A DNA stretch of 64,000 nucleotides from CALCEB01 sp035531475 (GCA_035531475.1 DATKST010000034.1:1-64000), one strand, 5' to 3'. Counted from the first letter of the stretch, positions 9,203 to 17,722 are shown. Numbers and translations: made by a program. The notes: generated by a model from the sequence alone, not told the origin.

Positions 9203-10150
9203 CTAATGGCTCGCCGGCGGTTGAGCGGTCTTGGCCTTGGCCGCTTTCAATTGCTGAATCTGCTGATTGGCAAGTGTCTGAATCATGGTGCCTTGGGCAA
9301 GATTTCCGGACTTGGTGAATGCGTCGATGGCATCATCGGCCTTGTTTTCCCGTTCATAAACCTCACCCAAGCGGTAATAGTCCTGCGGGTTTGGCTCAGG
9401 GCTGAGAACGGCAAGCTTGTACTCGGCTTCAGCTTTTCCGAGCTCCGCGGGGTCGGGTCCGGCAAGATTTTCCAGCGCGCGCTGCAGGTGAACCATGCCG
9501 AGAGAAGAATGCACTTCGGAAGTAACATTGGCCTTCAGCTTTTGAAATTGGTCATCGGGCGTGGTCGCTGGCTTTTGCAGAGTTTGCAAAAGCTGGAGTG
9601 ACTTGTTGGCATCCGTCTCCGTTTCCTTCAGCTTATTATCCTTATCCTGGTCGCTTCCTTGCATGTCCTGGGGCTGGGGGAGCAGGGTGGTCAACAAAAC
9701 CAGACTGCGCAGGTTATTCGGTTGTATCTTCAAGCTCTTCTCGCCATACTCAATGGACTTCTGCACATCGTTTTTCTGCTGGTAAGCGTTGGCAGCGAAA
9801 AAGTAAAGGTCAGTCAGAATAGGACTATTGGGATATTTCTTCTCAAAATCCTGAACCAATTGGATGGTCTGGTCTGGGTCGAGCTCAGCCTGAATTTTTT
9901 GCGCCGCTTTCACCTCATCCGGGGTCGGCTGGTATGCAGGAGCCGCAGGTTGGCTGTTCGCCGCTTGTCCATTGCCGTTCGGAGCCTGGCCATTCTGGCC
10001 TTGCGCCGGCGGCTGGCCTTGCTGACCGTTGGGTTGCTTCAGGCTGGGCGGCGCCTGCTGGCTATTGTCGGCCTGTTGGCCGGGCATTGCCAGGGGCATT
10101 GCCAAAATGACGGCCACAATCCAGAGCGGCCGGCGCTGTGCGTTTTTCAT
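9203..10150 (-). CDS. Exported TPR-repeat protein
   Basis: About 315 aa. The N-terminus MKNAQRRPLWIVAVILAMPLAMPG is a signal peptide. It is followed by a Gln/Pro/Asn-rich linker (about residues 25-75) and then TPR-like helices: DPDQTIQLVQDFEKKYPNSPILTDLYFFAANAYQQKNDVQKSIEYGEKSLKIQPNN, and a C-terminal YYRLGEVYERENKADDAIDAFTKSG. I chose ATG 10150 because GGAG lies 9 nt upstream; an in-frame TTG at 10165 falls inside that site. TPR proteins of this type act as periplasmic scaffolds, and the exact partner is unknown. Type A repeats bracket the gene on both sides, at its 3' end and about 130 bp upstream. Confidence 0.8.
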   Translation of the reverse strand: MKNAQRRPLWIVAVILAMPLAMPGQQADNSQQAPPSLKQPNGQQGQPPAQGQNGQAPNGNGQAANSQPAAPAYQPTPDEVKAAQKIQAELDPDQTIQLVQDFEKKYPNSPILTDLYFFAANAYQQKNDVQKSIEYGEKSLKIQPNNLRSLVLLTTLLPQPQDMQGSDQDKDNKLKETETDANKSLQLLQTLQKPATTPDDQFQKLKANVTSEVHSSLGMVHLQRALENLAGPDPAELGKAEAEYKLAVLSPEPNPQDYYRLGEVYERENKADDAIDAFTKSGNLAQGTMIQTLANQQIQQLKAAKAKTAQPPASH

Positions 10151-10279
10151 GTGTCTTATCTCCAATACGATTGAAGGTGAACCCCGTTGATTTTCTGAGC
10201 CTATCCGAAAGCCCTTCCACTGTCAATCCGGGCGTGGAACTCAAATCAAAACAAAAATCAGTACCAGGTGCCCTCCAGA

Positions 10280-10384
10280 CTAACCAGGATTATTCACGAA
10301 GCCTTATTCGAAGACCGGAAGGGCACGGTTTTAACCGTGCCCTTCCGATCCTCCATGGGAGCTTCATAAATAGTCCAGATTAAA
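10280..10384. repeat. Type A dispersed palindrome, best copy
   Basis: Starts ACCAGGATTATTCACGAA and ends TTCATAAATAGTCCAGATTA. The core is the near-perfect hairpin AGGGCACGGTTTTAACCGTGCCCT (arms about 10320-10343). It lies in the 263-bp gap between two minus-strand TPR genes. The hairpin lacks a following T-run, so it is not a classical intrinsic terminator. Confidence 0.65.
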
Positions 10385-10413
10385 GTCGTCGGCCTGCCTG
10401 CATCATCCGTTTG

Positions 10414-12033
10414 TTATTTTACCCCGAAGGGCAATCGCAAACCGGCTTGAACCGCCAGGAGCGCCTCTGGAAAATTAGCCGCCGTGACCGAAGCCTCCCG
10501 GTATTGCTCAAGCGCGTCGGACCTTCTATCTTCAAGGTCATAGAGTCGCCCAAGATAGATGTGCGACCACGTCACGATGCGCACATTGCGAGCTACGGCC
10601 AATGTCTTCTTAAAGTATTTCTCCGCCATGTCCGGTTTGCGTGTGTTCGCCGCCGCCACCGCCATCCCGTAAAGGGCCTTGACATTTCGGGGATCATTTT
10701 TCTGAAGCACTTGCTGGAAGATGACCTCCGCTTCCTGGTATTTCCCCTGGTAAATCAAGTCGTCCCCTTGTTGGAGCAATTGGTTCCTTTGGCTCAGAAC
10801 CACCGGTTTACGAACGGACGTAGCCCGGGCTGGTGGAGCGAACTTGTAATCTGCGAATTTCGCCTCCAACTTTTTCACATGAATCCCATCGATCATTTGT
10901 TTGTAGAAGATGCTCATGGCGGCCGGCTGTTTCTGGTAATCGCTGAGCTCGCGATAGAAGTAAGGGGTCAGGATCAGACCCGAAGCCATGCCGCTATCGA
11001 CCTGTTTTTCTGCATCTTTGGGCTTGTCCATATGCAACTCGACGGCACGAATCAGGCACTCCGTGACCAATAGGGAGAAATCACTCTTAAAGTCTTCTCC
11101 AAGCGCCGGAGACTGGCGGGCGATGCTTTGCAGCGCGGCCTTGTCTTCAATATCTGCGCCAAACTTCACTGCCAACGGATCCAGAAGAAAGTGGAGGTAT
11201 TGATGCCGGATATCGTCGAGCTTCAGATTCTTCGAAGGCGTCACAACCACGTAGTAGTTCTCGCCGTAAATACGGGCCTGAACCTGGTCCGGGGCGCCGA
11301 GCAGTGCTATGAAAATGGTATAAGTTCGTCCCAGGTAAGAGCCCGCGGGGAAACGGAGATAAGCGTCGCTCAGCTCAATGTCGCGCCGCACCTGCTCCCG
11401 GTATCTTCCTTGTGCCAGCTTGTAATTGGGCTGGAGACGGGACCACAGGTCCAGAAGGTTCGCCTGGCGATAGAAAGTCTTGAGGAGCGGGATGAGGCCC
11501 GCCACCGCTTTTGCGTCCGGGGGCAAATCTTTCACCGGAATCGTCAGCTTGAAATCCGGAGCAGGACCCAGGAGCAAAGCCAGGGAAATATACTGTCCCA
11601 AATCTTCGCCGGGATCGCCAACAATCTGATGATTTGAGTAAAAGAGCGAAATCTGATTGCGAACCGGCAGATTCTGGCGGGCCAAATAAGCCCTGACCTC
11701 GCTCCGTGTATTTTCACCCGTATCAAAATTTGCGCCGGTGTTATAACCCGATGCCTCAAGCGCCGCGAGCACATCGAAGAGCTGCTCGCTGGATTCCAGA
11801 ATGACATTGCCGGATGGATTCTGGCCAAAAGATATGATGGGAACCGACATCATGACCAGCAGCCCCAAGGCCATGAATAGCCCCCCGCCACCGGGAAATC
11901 TTGAGAATGCCCGGAGGACTTTGCGCATCGTGAAGTTGGCGGAGGATTGCAACAATGAGCAGAACAACTTGTTGGGTATGGCCTTTCTTGACTCCCGGGA
12001 TAATCCGGCGGCTCGAATGCGATAAATCTTCAT
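10414..12033 (-). CDS. Exported TPR-repeat protein downstream of anti-sigma factor
   Basis: 539 aa. A hydrophobic export segment GGGGLFMALGLLVMMSVPIISFGQ lies at about residues 48-72. A mid domain of unknown fold follows, then a TPR pair near the C-terminus (LLQQGDDLIYQGKYQEAEVIFQQVLQKNDPRNVKALYGMAVAAANTRKPDMAEKYFKKTLAVA). The ATG at 12033 immediately follows the TAG of the anti-sigma gene (GTGGATAGATG), so translation is probably coupled. An internal ATG at 11928 would give a more standard signal peptide but has no ribosome site. Position in the sigma/anti-sigma operon suggests it belongs to an envelope stress regulon. Function unknown. Confidence 0.75.
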   Translation of the reverse strand: MKIYRIRAAGLSRESRKAIPNKLFCSLLQSSANFTMRKVLRAFSRFPGGGGLFMALGLLVMMSVPIISFGQNPSGNVILESSEQLFDVLAALEASGYNTGANFDTGENTRSEVRAYLARQNLPVRNQISLFYSNHQIVGDPGEDLGQYISLALLLGPAPDFKLTIPVKDLPPDAKAVAGLIPLLKTFYRQANLLDLWSRLQPNYKLAQGRYREQVRRDIELSDAYLRFPAGSYLGRTYTIFIALLGAPDQVQARIYGENYYVVVTPSKNLKLDDIRHQYLHFLLDPLAVKFGADIEDKAALQSIARQSPALGEDFKSDFSLLVTECLIRAVELHMDKPKDAEKQVDSGMASGLILTPYFYRELSDYQKQPAAMSIFYKQMIDGIHVKKLEAKFADYKFAPPARATSVRKPVVLSQRNQLLQQGDDLIYQGKYQEAEVIFQQVLQKNDPRNVKALYGMAVAAANTRKPDMAEKYFKKTLAVARNVRIVTWSHIYLGRLYDLEDRRSDALEQYREASVTAANFPEALLAVQAGLRLPFGVK

Positions 12034-12684
12034 CTATCCACGGACGTTGATCTCGCGCAGAGAAAGCAGCATCCGGCCTTTCGAGGGTCTGCCAAAGCAG
12101 GTGGCAGGCAGAAAGATGCTGAAATAGATCAACCGGTCAAGATGCTTCAGAATCTCCGGTGTTTTAGAGCCGGAAATGACCTGGTAGCCCGTGGCATTTC
12201 CGTCCGGTCCGACTTCCGTCAACACCACCAGCGGCTGGTTCCCGGGATTGAAATCGAGCGGCGCCAGCGTCTGGACTTCTGGGGGAGTCGATAAGGGTAA
12301 GGGTACATCAAAAGTATGATTCACCGGGACGGTCAGCACCCGCAGCATCAGCGTGAAAAGGACCAACGCTGCCACCGCGCCCCCCGAAGCTGGCAAAAGA
12401 AGGGCGTGCATCGCATTATCCACCCTCACCCACAAGCGGCGAAGCACATGGCGATGCAATTCCTGTGAGACGCGGACTCTTAGCTGCAGATCGAGGTCCG
12501 CCGCCATCTCCCGGCGCGGCAAGCTGGCAAGATCCGAACTGAGCAGATGCGCCCGTTCCAATTCATTCCGGCAGGCCCCACAAAAAGAAAGGTGGTAGCG
12601 AAGGGAACTGCGAACCGCCGGGTCGCAGCCGTTATCCAAAAAGTCGGAGAAATGCCCTCGGATTTCCGCACAAGTCTCAAACAT
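12034..12684 (-). CDS. Zinc-finger (zf-HC2) anti-sigma factor
   Basis: About 216 aa from ATG 12684 (an alternative ATG at 12708 adds eight residues). The N-terminus has the HxxxCxxC zinc-binding motif of ZAS anti-sigma factors (HLSFCGAC), after a CAEIRGHFSDFLD helix. One transmembrane helix (SGGAVAALVLFTLMLRVL) lies near residue 105, and a proline-rich periplasmic part follows. Such proteins hold a cognate ECF sigma factor at the membrane until a signal releases it. It overlaps the sigma gene by 8 nt and is directly followed by the TPR gene. Confidence 0.85.
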   Translation of the reverse strand: MFETCAEIRGHFSDFLDNGCDPAVRSSLRYHLSFCGACRNELERAHLLSSDLASLPRREMAADLDLQLRVRVSQELHRHVLRRLWVRVDNAMHALLLPASGGAVAALVLFTLMLRVLTVPVNHTFDVPLPLSTPPEVQTLAPLDFNPGNQPLVVLTEVGPDGNATGYQVISGSKTPEILKHLDRLIYFSIFLPATCFGRPSKGRMLLSLREINVRG

Positions 12685-13339
12685 CTTGACCTGCCATCTG
12701 ACTGCCATTTTCTCGAAGCAAGCTACAAACCCTTTGCCGAAGGACTTCCCGGCCCCGCACCAACCGTGATTTCACCGTGCCTTCCGCCACACGCAGAACC
12801 GCGGCGATTTCGTCATAAGAGAAGCCCTCGATTTCGCGGAGCAGGAGAACGGTGCGGAAAGGCTCGGCGACTCCTCTCAACGCGGTCTTCACCAGTTCCT
12901 GCCTCTCGGACTGCTCCAACTCTTCGTAGGGGGTCTTGACGCCCGAGCTCCAATCGAACCGGACGGCTGCCGGATCTTTGGCGTCATCATCGAGTGAAAA
13001 AACTTCCCGGCGCTTCCGCCGGAACCAACTCCGCCGGTAGTTCGATGTCTCGTGCACAGCAATCCGGAACACCCAGGTCTTCAGGCTGCTCTCCTCGTGA
13101 AAAGTCCGCACACTCCGGATGATTTTGACGAAGACATTTTGCAAAATATCGGCCGCGTCACTTTCATTCCCGATCATATGATAGACCAGGCTATAAACAG
13201 GCTTCCGGTAAACTGCAAGAAGGTAAGCAAAGGCTTCCTCCGAGCCTGCCTTCAGCTCCCGCACAAGATCGGACTCGTCGGGTCTCGACGAGATGACCCC
13301 TTCAAGGGGAATGGCAATGGAGCGCATGGTATCTGCCAT
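12677..13339 (-). CDS. RNA polymerase ECF sigma factor (RpoE-like)
   Basis: 220 aa. Region 2 (FAYLLAVYRKPVYSLVYHMIGNESDAADILQNVFVKIIRSV) binds core RNA polymerase and the -10 element. Region 4 (FRTVLLLREIEGFSYDEIAAVLRVAEGTVKSRLVRGREVLRQRV) carries the HTH that binds -35. There is no region 1.1 or 3, so it belongs to group 4 (ECF). The downstream zinc-finger anti-sigma gene overlaps it, which defines the usual sigma/anti-sigma pair. Autoregulation is likely but I see no clear ECF-type promoter in the repeat-rich upstream gap. Confidence 0.92.
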   Translation of the reverse strand: MADTMRSIAIPLEGVISSRPDESDLVRELKAGSEEAFAYLLAVYRKPVYSLVYHMIGNESDAADILQNVFVKIIRSVRTFHEESSLKTWVFRIAVHETSNYRRSWFRRKRREVFSLDDDAKDPAAVRFDWSSGVKTPYEELEQSERQELVKTALRGVAEPFRTVLLLREIEGFSYDEIAAVLRVAEGTVKSRLVRGREVLRQRVCSLLRENGSQMAGQDV

Positions 13340-13644
13340 GGCTTCAAGATAGCAGGCAAATGGCCGTCCGGCAATAGGAACATAGGAACAAGCATCGGCG
13401 TTGGGTGTTCACTCTGGTGTAGACACCTGCAAGCCAACTTTTGTTCCCCGGTTGGACGGGCCAGTGATGCATGTTTGACGGAGCGGAATCCGCGGTCGCA
13501 ATAAACGGCCAATCAAGATCGTCCCACGAAGCGATCCCGAACACCGCTCCACTCCCTGATCTCACTGGACAGCGTCAAGACGATAAGCACGGGGACATTC
13601 CTAATGGGGGTTGACACATCCTGGGGAGGTAATGGGTCAGTTTG

Positions 13645-13716
13645 CTGTAGCGGCGGTCTCTGACCGCCGGAAGCTGCTGATAAATAAAATTCGGCGGTCA
13701 GAGACCGCCGCTACAG
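13645..13716. repeat. Type E palindrome (TGTAGCGGCGGTC)
   Basis: Two inverted arms, CTGTAGCGGCGGTCTCTGAC at 13645 and the complement ending GACCGCCGCTACAG at 13716, are separated by 22 bp. Each arm is itself a hairpin (CGGCGGTC/GACCGCCG). Related pieces occur near 14030, 38562, 56650 and 60905. The rest of the 13340-13832 gap, upstream of the sigma factor and the tRNA, shows no gene. Confidence 0.65.
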
Positions 13717-13752
13717 AAGCGAAAATGTACCACTGCCCCTGGGGACTCTTGA

Positions 13753-13781
13753 TTGACATAAATTTCCCAAAATGTTACAAC
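13753..13781 (+). promoter_or_regulatory. Probable sigma-70 promoter of tRNA-Ala
   Basis: TTGACA at 13753-13758, a 17-bp spacer, then TACAAC at 13776-13781 (4 of 6 matches to TATAAT). Transcription would start about 45 nt upstream of the mature tRNA 5' end. Confidence 0.55.
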
Positions 13782-13832
13782 CGGAATCGGGTTACCAGTT
13801 GTTGCGACTCGATTGAAATGTCCCTCCAAAAT

Positions 13833-13908
13833 GGGCCTGTGGCGCAGTTGGGAGCGCGCATGACTGGCAGTCATGAGGTCGTCGGTTCGATCCCGACCAG
13901 GTCCACCA
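13833..13908 (+). tRNA. tRNA-Ala (anticodon GGC)
   Basis: 76-nt cloverleaf. The acceptor stem is GGGCCTG/CAGGTCC with one G-U pair, and the D arm is GCGC AGTTGGGA GCGC. The anticodon arm is CATGA CTGGCAG TCATG, giving anticodon GGC. The T arm is GTCGG TTCGATC CCGAC, and the gene ends with an encoded CCA. It lies at the left edge of the accessory island that holds decayed plasmid/ICE genes, a typical integrase attachment setting, although I find no repeated tRNA 3' end to the right. Confidence 0.95.
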
Positions 13909-13971
13909 ATTTTTTCAACAAGTTAGCCTCACGACCTACCGAGCGGTAGGCCACATTGGGCCACGTCTGAT

Positions 13972-14244
13972 TTAGCATTCCTTCGGGTAAAAAGGGTTGT
14001 CACGCTGCGGTAGTGGTACGTTTTCGCTGCTGTAGCGGCGGTCGGCTTCGGTAATCACCCAAACGGTGTCACCGGTTGCCGTGCGGGTGCGCTTGCAGGT
14101 GAAGTGCATGCAGAGCGCAGGCTCCTTCTCACCTCCACGGACATGACCGCAAAGTTCGCGCCACTTCGGGAAAGTGGCGAGCGGGCCGGGCTGGATGCCG
14201 CGCTCCAGAGGACCTGCTCGAAAGCCCCACGGATTTGGAGTGGT
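13972..14244 (-). pseudogene. ArdC-like (DUF1738) antirestriction protein, internal fragment
   Basis: A 90-codon open frame without a start codon, bounded by stops at both ends. Its middle reads GPLATFPKWRELCGHVRGGEKEP, which resembles the conserved N-terminal ssDNA-binding domain of ArdC-type proteins on plasmids and ICEs (typical form: TF.QW..LGG.VRKGEK). Downstream residues drift into sequence made of the type E repeat (the CGGCGGTC motif near 14030), consistent with truncation by repeat insertion. The fragment follows tRNA-Ala directly. The family call is from motif memory only. Confidence 0.45.
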
Positions 14245-14290
14245 CTAAGACACTCCTCTAAGGTAATCTGATAATGAGGGAGGACGCCCG

Positions 14291-14572
14291 ATGGATCCCA
14301 ATATTGATCCGCACCTGGTAAAGGCGATTACTGAACTGAAGGACGCGGGAGCTCGAGAGGTCTACGTGTTTGGTTCGGCTGCGAAGGGGATCTCTGGTCA
14401 AAACTCCGATGTGGACTTGGCGGTTTCAGGTCTGCCTCCGGAGGTTTTCTTCCGTGCGATGGCGCGGGCCGCGCGCGCATTGGGCCGACCACTTGATCTG
14501 GTTGATCTGGATGAAGATAACCCCTTCAGCCTGCATCTGAAGCGCGAGGGGGAACTGCGGCGTGTCGGATAG
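14291..14572 (+). CDS. MNT-type nucleotidyltransferase (antitoxin of a HEPN/MNT pair)
   Basis: 93 aa, a minimal nucleotidyltransferase domain. The signature GSAAKGISGQNSDVDLAV holds the GS(x9)DxD motif for Mg/NTP binding, and a third acidic residue is in LVDLDEDNPFS. In MntA/HepT modules this enzyme AMPylates and silences the HEPN ribonuclease toxin. Strong ribosome site GGGAGG lies upstream of the ATG. The next frame (HepT-like) overlaps by 11 nt but is cut short, so the antitoxin survives without an intact toxin. Confidence 0.85.
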   Translation: MDPNIDPHLVKAITELKDAGAREVYVFGSAAKGISGQNSDVDLAVSGLPPEVFFRAMARAARALGRPLDLVDLDEDNPFSLHLKREGELRRVG

Positions 14573-14693
14573 GCTGCGCAAGCAGGTCTCGCTTGAACTG
14601 GAGCAGATTGACCGGCTGCACGCGGCCCATCGCCCGTTGCTTGAAAGACGAAAGGGCGTCGGCCAATTCCGTCAGAACCCAAGCTGTCGTTAG
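14562..14693 (+). pseudogene. HepT-like toxin, truncated N-terminal fragment
   Basis: A GTG-started frame of 43 codons begins VSDRLRKQVSLELEQIDRLHAAHRPLLE, the usual opening of HepT-like proteins encoded after MNT nucleotidyltransferases. The normal protein continues for more than 100 residues and ends with the HEPN RxxxxxH motif. Here homology stops near 14645, and the frame runs into sequence that belongs to the opposite-strand VapC relic. The junction suggests a deletion that fused two toxin genes tail to tail. Confidence 0.6.
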
Positions 14694-14800
14694 AATTGGC
14701 TGGGTCAATTGCTCGGAGATACTAACGGCCGTTCGTGGGCGGTGTCGTTGCTGTTCAGGAGAGCCAGAAAATAGACCGTTTCGGCAAAAAGAGGGTTCAC
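14640..14800 (-). pseudogene. VapC-like PIN toxin relic (frameshifted, truncated)
   Basis: The GTG at 14800 overlaps the upstream antitoxin stop (GTGA), as in intact vapBC operons. The frame begins VNPLFAETVYFLALLNSNDTAHER and then stops. Shifting frame restores EQLTQPILTTAWVLTELADALSSFKQRAM, the next conserved PIN-domain segment. Roughly the last 80 residues, including the later acidic PIN residues, are missing because the sequence joins the HepT fragment near 14640. Confidence 0.55.
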
Positions 14801-15004
14801 TTCTTCGAGGTCCCGTGGATGTAATGATCGTGATTCGCGGCCCAGTCGGCGGGCATGTCATGAACGGCGCCGATGACATCCTTCAGCCTCTCCGACAATG
14901 GACGCGGCAGGATTGGCTCAATCCGCACAGGAGTCCCTTCTGGAAGATTGGAGTCCGGCGGTAACAGTACCGTACCCTTCGAAACCTTTCCAAGAGTAAG
15001 TCAT
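14797..15004 (-). pseudogene. VapB-like antitoxin relic (frameshifted at N-terminus)
   Basis: A frame ending at 14797 encodes GKVSKGTVLLPPDSNLPEG, then VRIEPI, and finishes PADWAANHDHYIHGTSKK. Both ends match the common AbrB-like/DUF2281-type antitoxins encoded before VapC genes. A stop sits just before the conserved part. The plausible start ATG at 15004 (MTYS) is in another frame, so one base change near 14990 broke the gene. Its end overlaps the relic toxin start by GTGA. Confidence 0.55.
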
Positions 15005-15507
15005 AAGCCCACCACCTCTGCCAAAGTACGCGCTCTGGTCCGGTTCAAGAAATATCCGTGCCTCTAGATTACCACATGACCGGCACAATCGTGGCTCCTT
15101 CCGGTGCGCCGCGCCGCCAGCGCGCAGGAGCTTTTCCCATCTCGCCGTGCGCACAAGGAGCAGCTCTAGAAAGGGAAGATTCGCAAACGGAATCAATGCA
15201 GGGAGCGACGCAGAGCTGTACCCTTCGGCGAGGGTGCAGTTGCTGAGCCGGGTAGACAGTCCTTGCGTCCAGGTCCCCTGTGTGCGAAAATCTCCGAATT
15301 GGGGCCGACCATTGTTAGGAAGGCCCTACGCGCTTACACTCCATCGCACTTCGCGGCAAATTGGCCAATGGGTTCGGTAGAGTATCCTGCGCTGCCCGAA
15401 TTCCGTGAAAAGCGTTCGGTCTGTCTCTGCGGAATCGGGCGCATTGCGCCCTTTTGGGGTTAGAACTCTGAAAAGGTCCCTGGCTACTGAACGGAGGGAG
15501 GCTCCCG
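15005..15507. other. About 500 bp without recognisable gene
   Basis: Short open frames exist on both strands but none has a ribosome site or a familiar motif. Probably decayed island DNA between the VapB relic and the membrane protein gene. Confidence 0.5.
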
Positions 15508-16539
15508 ATGACGGCCAAACGCGCTGGCTTCGTCCTTATCATCCTCACTTGCGTATTCGTGTGGCCCTTATACCCTCGGACCCTTCCCTTGAGAAAAGAT
15601 AAGGCCCGATGGAAAATATATACAATAAAGAATAATGATACTGGAGAAACATTCAAGGTTCAATTGGACCACCGACCCACCGAAGTGGAAATGATGTCCT
15701 TAGAAAGTACGGAGATGGCGCGCCGTGCGGAGGAGTCGTACCGCCGTGCGAAGGCTTTAGTTGAGGGCGTAGAGAAAATCGCCCAAATCGAAGCTGAGTA
15801 CCGGCCGCCTGGATTCAAAGAGAGGACGTTTAATTTTGCAGAAGGGGAACTGGAGTCGATCCCTGAAGCAATAGGCGGACTCGCAAGCGCGGTCGGTCAT
15901 CCCGTGGTGTTCACTACCAGAACGGCCTCCGACCCTCTGTCAACTATTCCGTTCGTGTCCGGTTTTGGTGCGTTACGGCGACTTTGCCTGACTGGCACCA
16001 TATCACCAGCTTGGTTCGAAGAAGCGGGTAAAGACGTGGGCCTGGGCTCTCTCTTGGTACTACTCATGATCGCTTACGGAGTCGGAACCCTTGTGCTCAG
16101 ATTGGTGCCTGACCTGCGATCAGCGCATGAAATTCGGTGGTTCTTTGGAACCCCTGTAATTTTGACTCGTGCGCGATGGGGAGCGGCAAGAAAGTGGGCT
16201 CGGTGGATTACATCAGCGCACGGTGTTGCAGGCGAAGTCCTTGCTGGCAAGATTTCGGCCCTCATTTGCATCGTTCTGCTTGCCATCTCGGCAGCCACGA
16301 CGTGGCCTCATGATTTTATTACAATCGTTCGCTTTGTTGTCTGCGCAGCGTCGATTTATTTGGCTTATACTGCCGTGGCGGCCCGAGAACGCCTGTGGGG
16401 TTGGCTAACCGGGGGTGCCGCAGTGCTTTTTAATCCTCTGCTTCCCATACGCCTGCAGCGGACGACTTGGCGGGCGCTCGATTTGCTAATGGGGCTAGTG
16501 TTTATGGCCTGGTTAGTTAGGCACCGGCACAATTCGTGA
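15508..16539 (+). CDS. Membrane protein with DUF6804-like C-terminus, function unknown
   Basis: 343 aa preceded by a strong ribosome site (GGAGGGAGG). A hydrophobic N-terminal segment (about residues 6-22) is followed by a 140-residue charged, largely soluble part. Several transmembrane helices then follow from about residue 178. The last third, ARERLWGWLTGGAAVLFNPLLPIRLQRTTWRALDLLMGLVF, resembles small DUF6804-type membrane proteins, fused here to an extra N-terminal domain. It lies inside the accessory island between broken TA genes and a SIR2-like gene on the opposite strand. I cannot assign a role. Confidence 0.65.
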   Translation: MTAKRAGFVLIILTCVFVWPLYPRTLPLRKDKARWKIYTIKNNDTGETFKVQLDHRPTEVEMMSLESTEMARRAEESYRRAKALVEGVEKIAQIEAEYRPPGFKERTFNFAEGELESIPEAIGGLASAVGHPVVFTTRTASDPLSTIPFVSGFGALRRLCLTGTISPAWFEEAGKDVGLGSLLVLLMIAYGVGTLVLRLVPDLRSAHEIRWFFGTPVILTRARWGAARKWARWITSAHGVAGEVLAGKISALICIVLLAISAATTWPHDFITIVRFVVCAASIYLAYTAVAARERLWGWLTGGAAVLFNPLLPIRLQRTTWRALDLLMGLVFMAWLVRHRHNS

Positions 16540-16714
16540 TTCGGTAGCCATTGAGTTTTGCCATCCGAGAGAAACCGGGGAAGGGGGAATTTCACCTTCG
16601 TTTCCGGACTGCCGCCATCGGCATGTGTTTTGCGAAAACCCGGACTGATGAACCTGTCACATTTTTGCTCAAGACTGACGGTGGCGGAGGTCCGGGGATT
16701 GCCGGGGTGCCCAC

Positions 16715-17701
16715 CTAGCATTTCGACCCATCCACCCAGCTTTCGAAGTACTCAGAACCCTTCTGGACTTGCGCGAAGCCGGACTCCCGAAACTCACGCG
16801 ACACTCTGGCGCTGTCGCCCCCGCAACAAACAGTGAGAGTGGCCCTGCGATTGCCCCTACCGAATATGAGTTTTCGCGCCCGTTCGTCTGCCGCTGGGAA
16901 GCTGTAGCCGATGACCGCAATGTGTTCTGCCCGTCTCAGAGCATGCTCGGCTTGCCTCCAGAGCCCATTCCAAAAATCCTCCCGCGCACCGAACTGTTTA
17001 TTCCGAGCGGGCAGGATCATGCTGCCCCCACGATCTACACCCCCACCGCTGAATCGAATGTCCCTGATTTTGGAATCGTACTCAAGAAACCCGAATTCCT
17101 GTGGCAGGATCACCGGTCGCGGACCTAAAGGATCCGTGTGCATCCCGAAGCTGAATCCCGTCCTCCCTTCGAAGAGAAGATCAATCCAGTTCGTACTGCC
17201 ATGAAGCTTCAATAGCTTGACAGGCGATGCCGGCAATGAGCCGATGCCAAGATTGAAACCATACCCATCACTGATCTCCCATCTTCCAGCACGGCGTAAT
17301 TCCCGCTCAAGCGAGACATCATAGTTAAAGCTTATGACAACGTCACCAGACTTTACTCTCTCGTTTGCAAACTGGCGATACAAAACGGCTTCATCGGCCC
17401 GCATCGAATCGAAGAATTCGCAGATTGCGTTTCGAAAGCCCTCAAGGATTGATTTGCACTTGGCTGGCGGAAGCAAGCTGACGGGACTACCGGGCGTTGG
17501 GTCCTCTAACTCCGTAATGACGAGTTCGAAGTCGTCCAGCGAAGATTGATCAAAGATGGCGTTCAGCTCATCCGGGTCGATCCAGTGTAAGTGTGGTTGA
17601 GGATTCTTCGCCGCCCATTGAATGAGGACTCGACCGAGGTCCTTGATGAGCGGGTAACCCACATGGTGCGATGCACCCGCGCCAAATATAAAAGCTCGCA
17701 T
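16715..17701 (-). CDS. SIR2-like family protein
   Basis: 328 aa, a stand-alone SIR2_2-type domain. FGAGAS at residues 6-11 is the dinucleotide loop, SFNYD is at 124-128, LKLHGSTNW at 164-172 holds the candidate catalytic His, and IAVIGYSFPAAD at 261-272 is the late Rossmann strand. Proteins of this kind occur in many phage-defence loci as NAD+-consuming effectors; that function is inferred. It follows the 150-aa unknown gene by 21 bp on the same strand, so the two likely form an operon. The island also holds TA relics and plasmid gene fragments. Confidence 0.75.
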   Translation of the reverse strand: MRAFIFGAGASHHVGYPLIKDLGRVLIQWAAKNPQPHLHWIDPDELNAIFDQSSLDDFELVITELEDPTPGSPVSLLPPAKCKSILEGFRNAICEFFDSMRADEAVLYRQFANERVKSGDVVISFNYDVSLERELRRAGRWEISDGYGFNLGIGSLPASPVKLLKLHGSTNWIDLLFEGRTGFSFGMHTDPLGPRPVILPQEFGFLEYDSKIRDIRFSGGGVDRGGSMILPARNKQFGAREDFWNGLWRQAEHALRRAEHIAVIGYSFPAADERARKLIFGRGNRRATLTVCCGGDSARVSREFRESGFAQVQKGSEYFESWVDGSKC

Positions 17702-17722
17702 AAACTCGTAGCTTAAGAAGTC

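Noticed and set aside
10320..10343. Intrinsic terminator
   Set aside because: The hairpin AGGGCACGGTTTTAACCGTGCCCT has no T-run and occurs in many non-terminal places, so it is a repeat core.
13611..13949. 112-aa plus-strand ORF
   Set aside because: It reads through the type E palindrome and tRNA-Ala; the GPVAQLGARMTGSHEVVGSIP part is translated tRNA.
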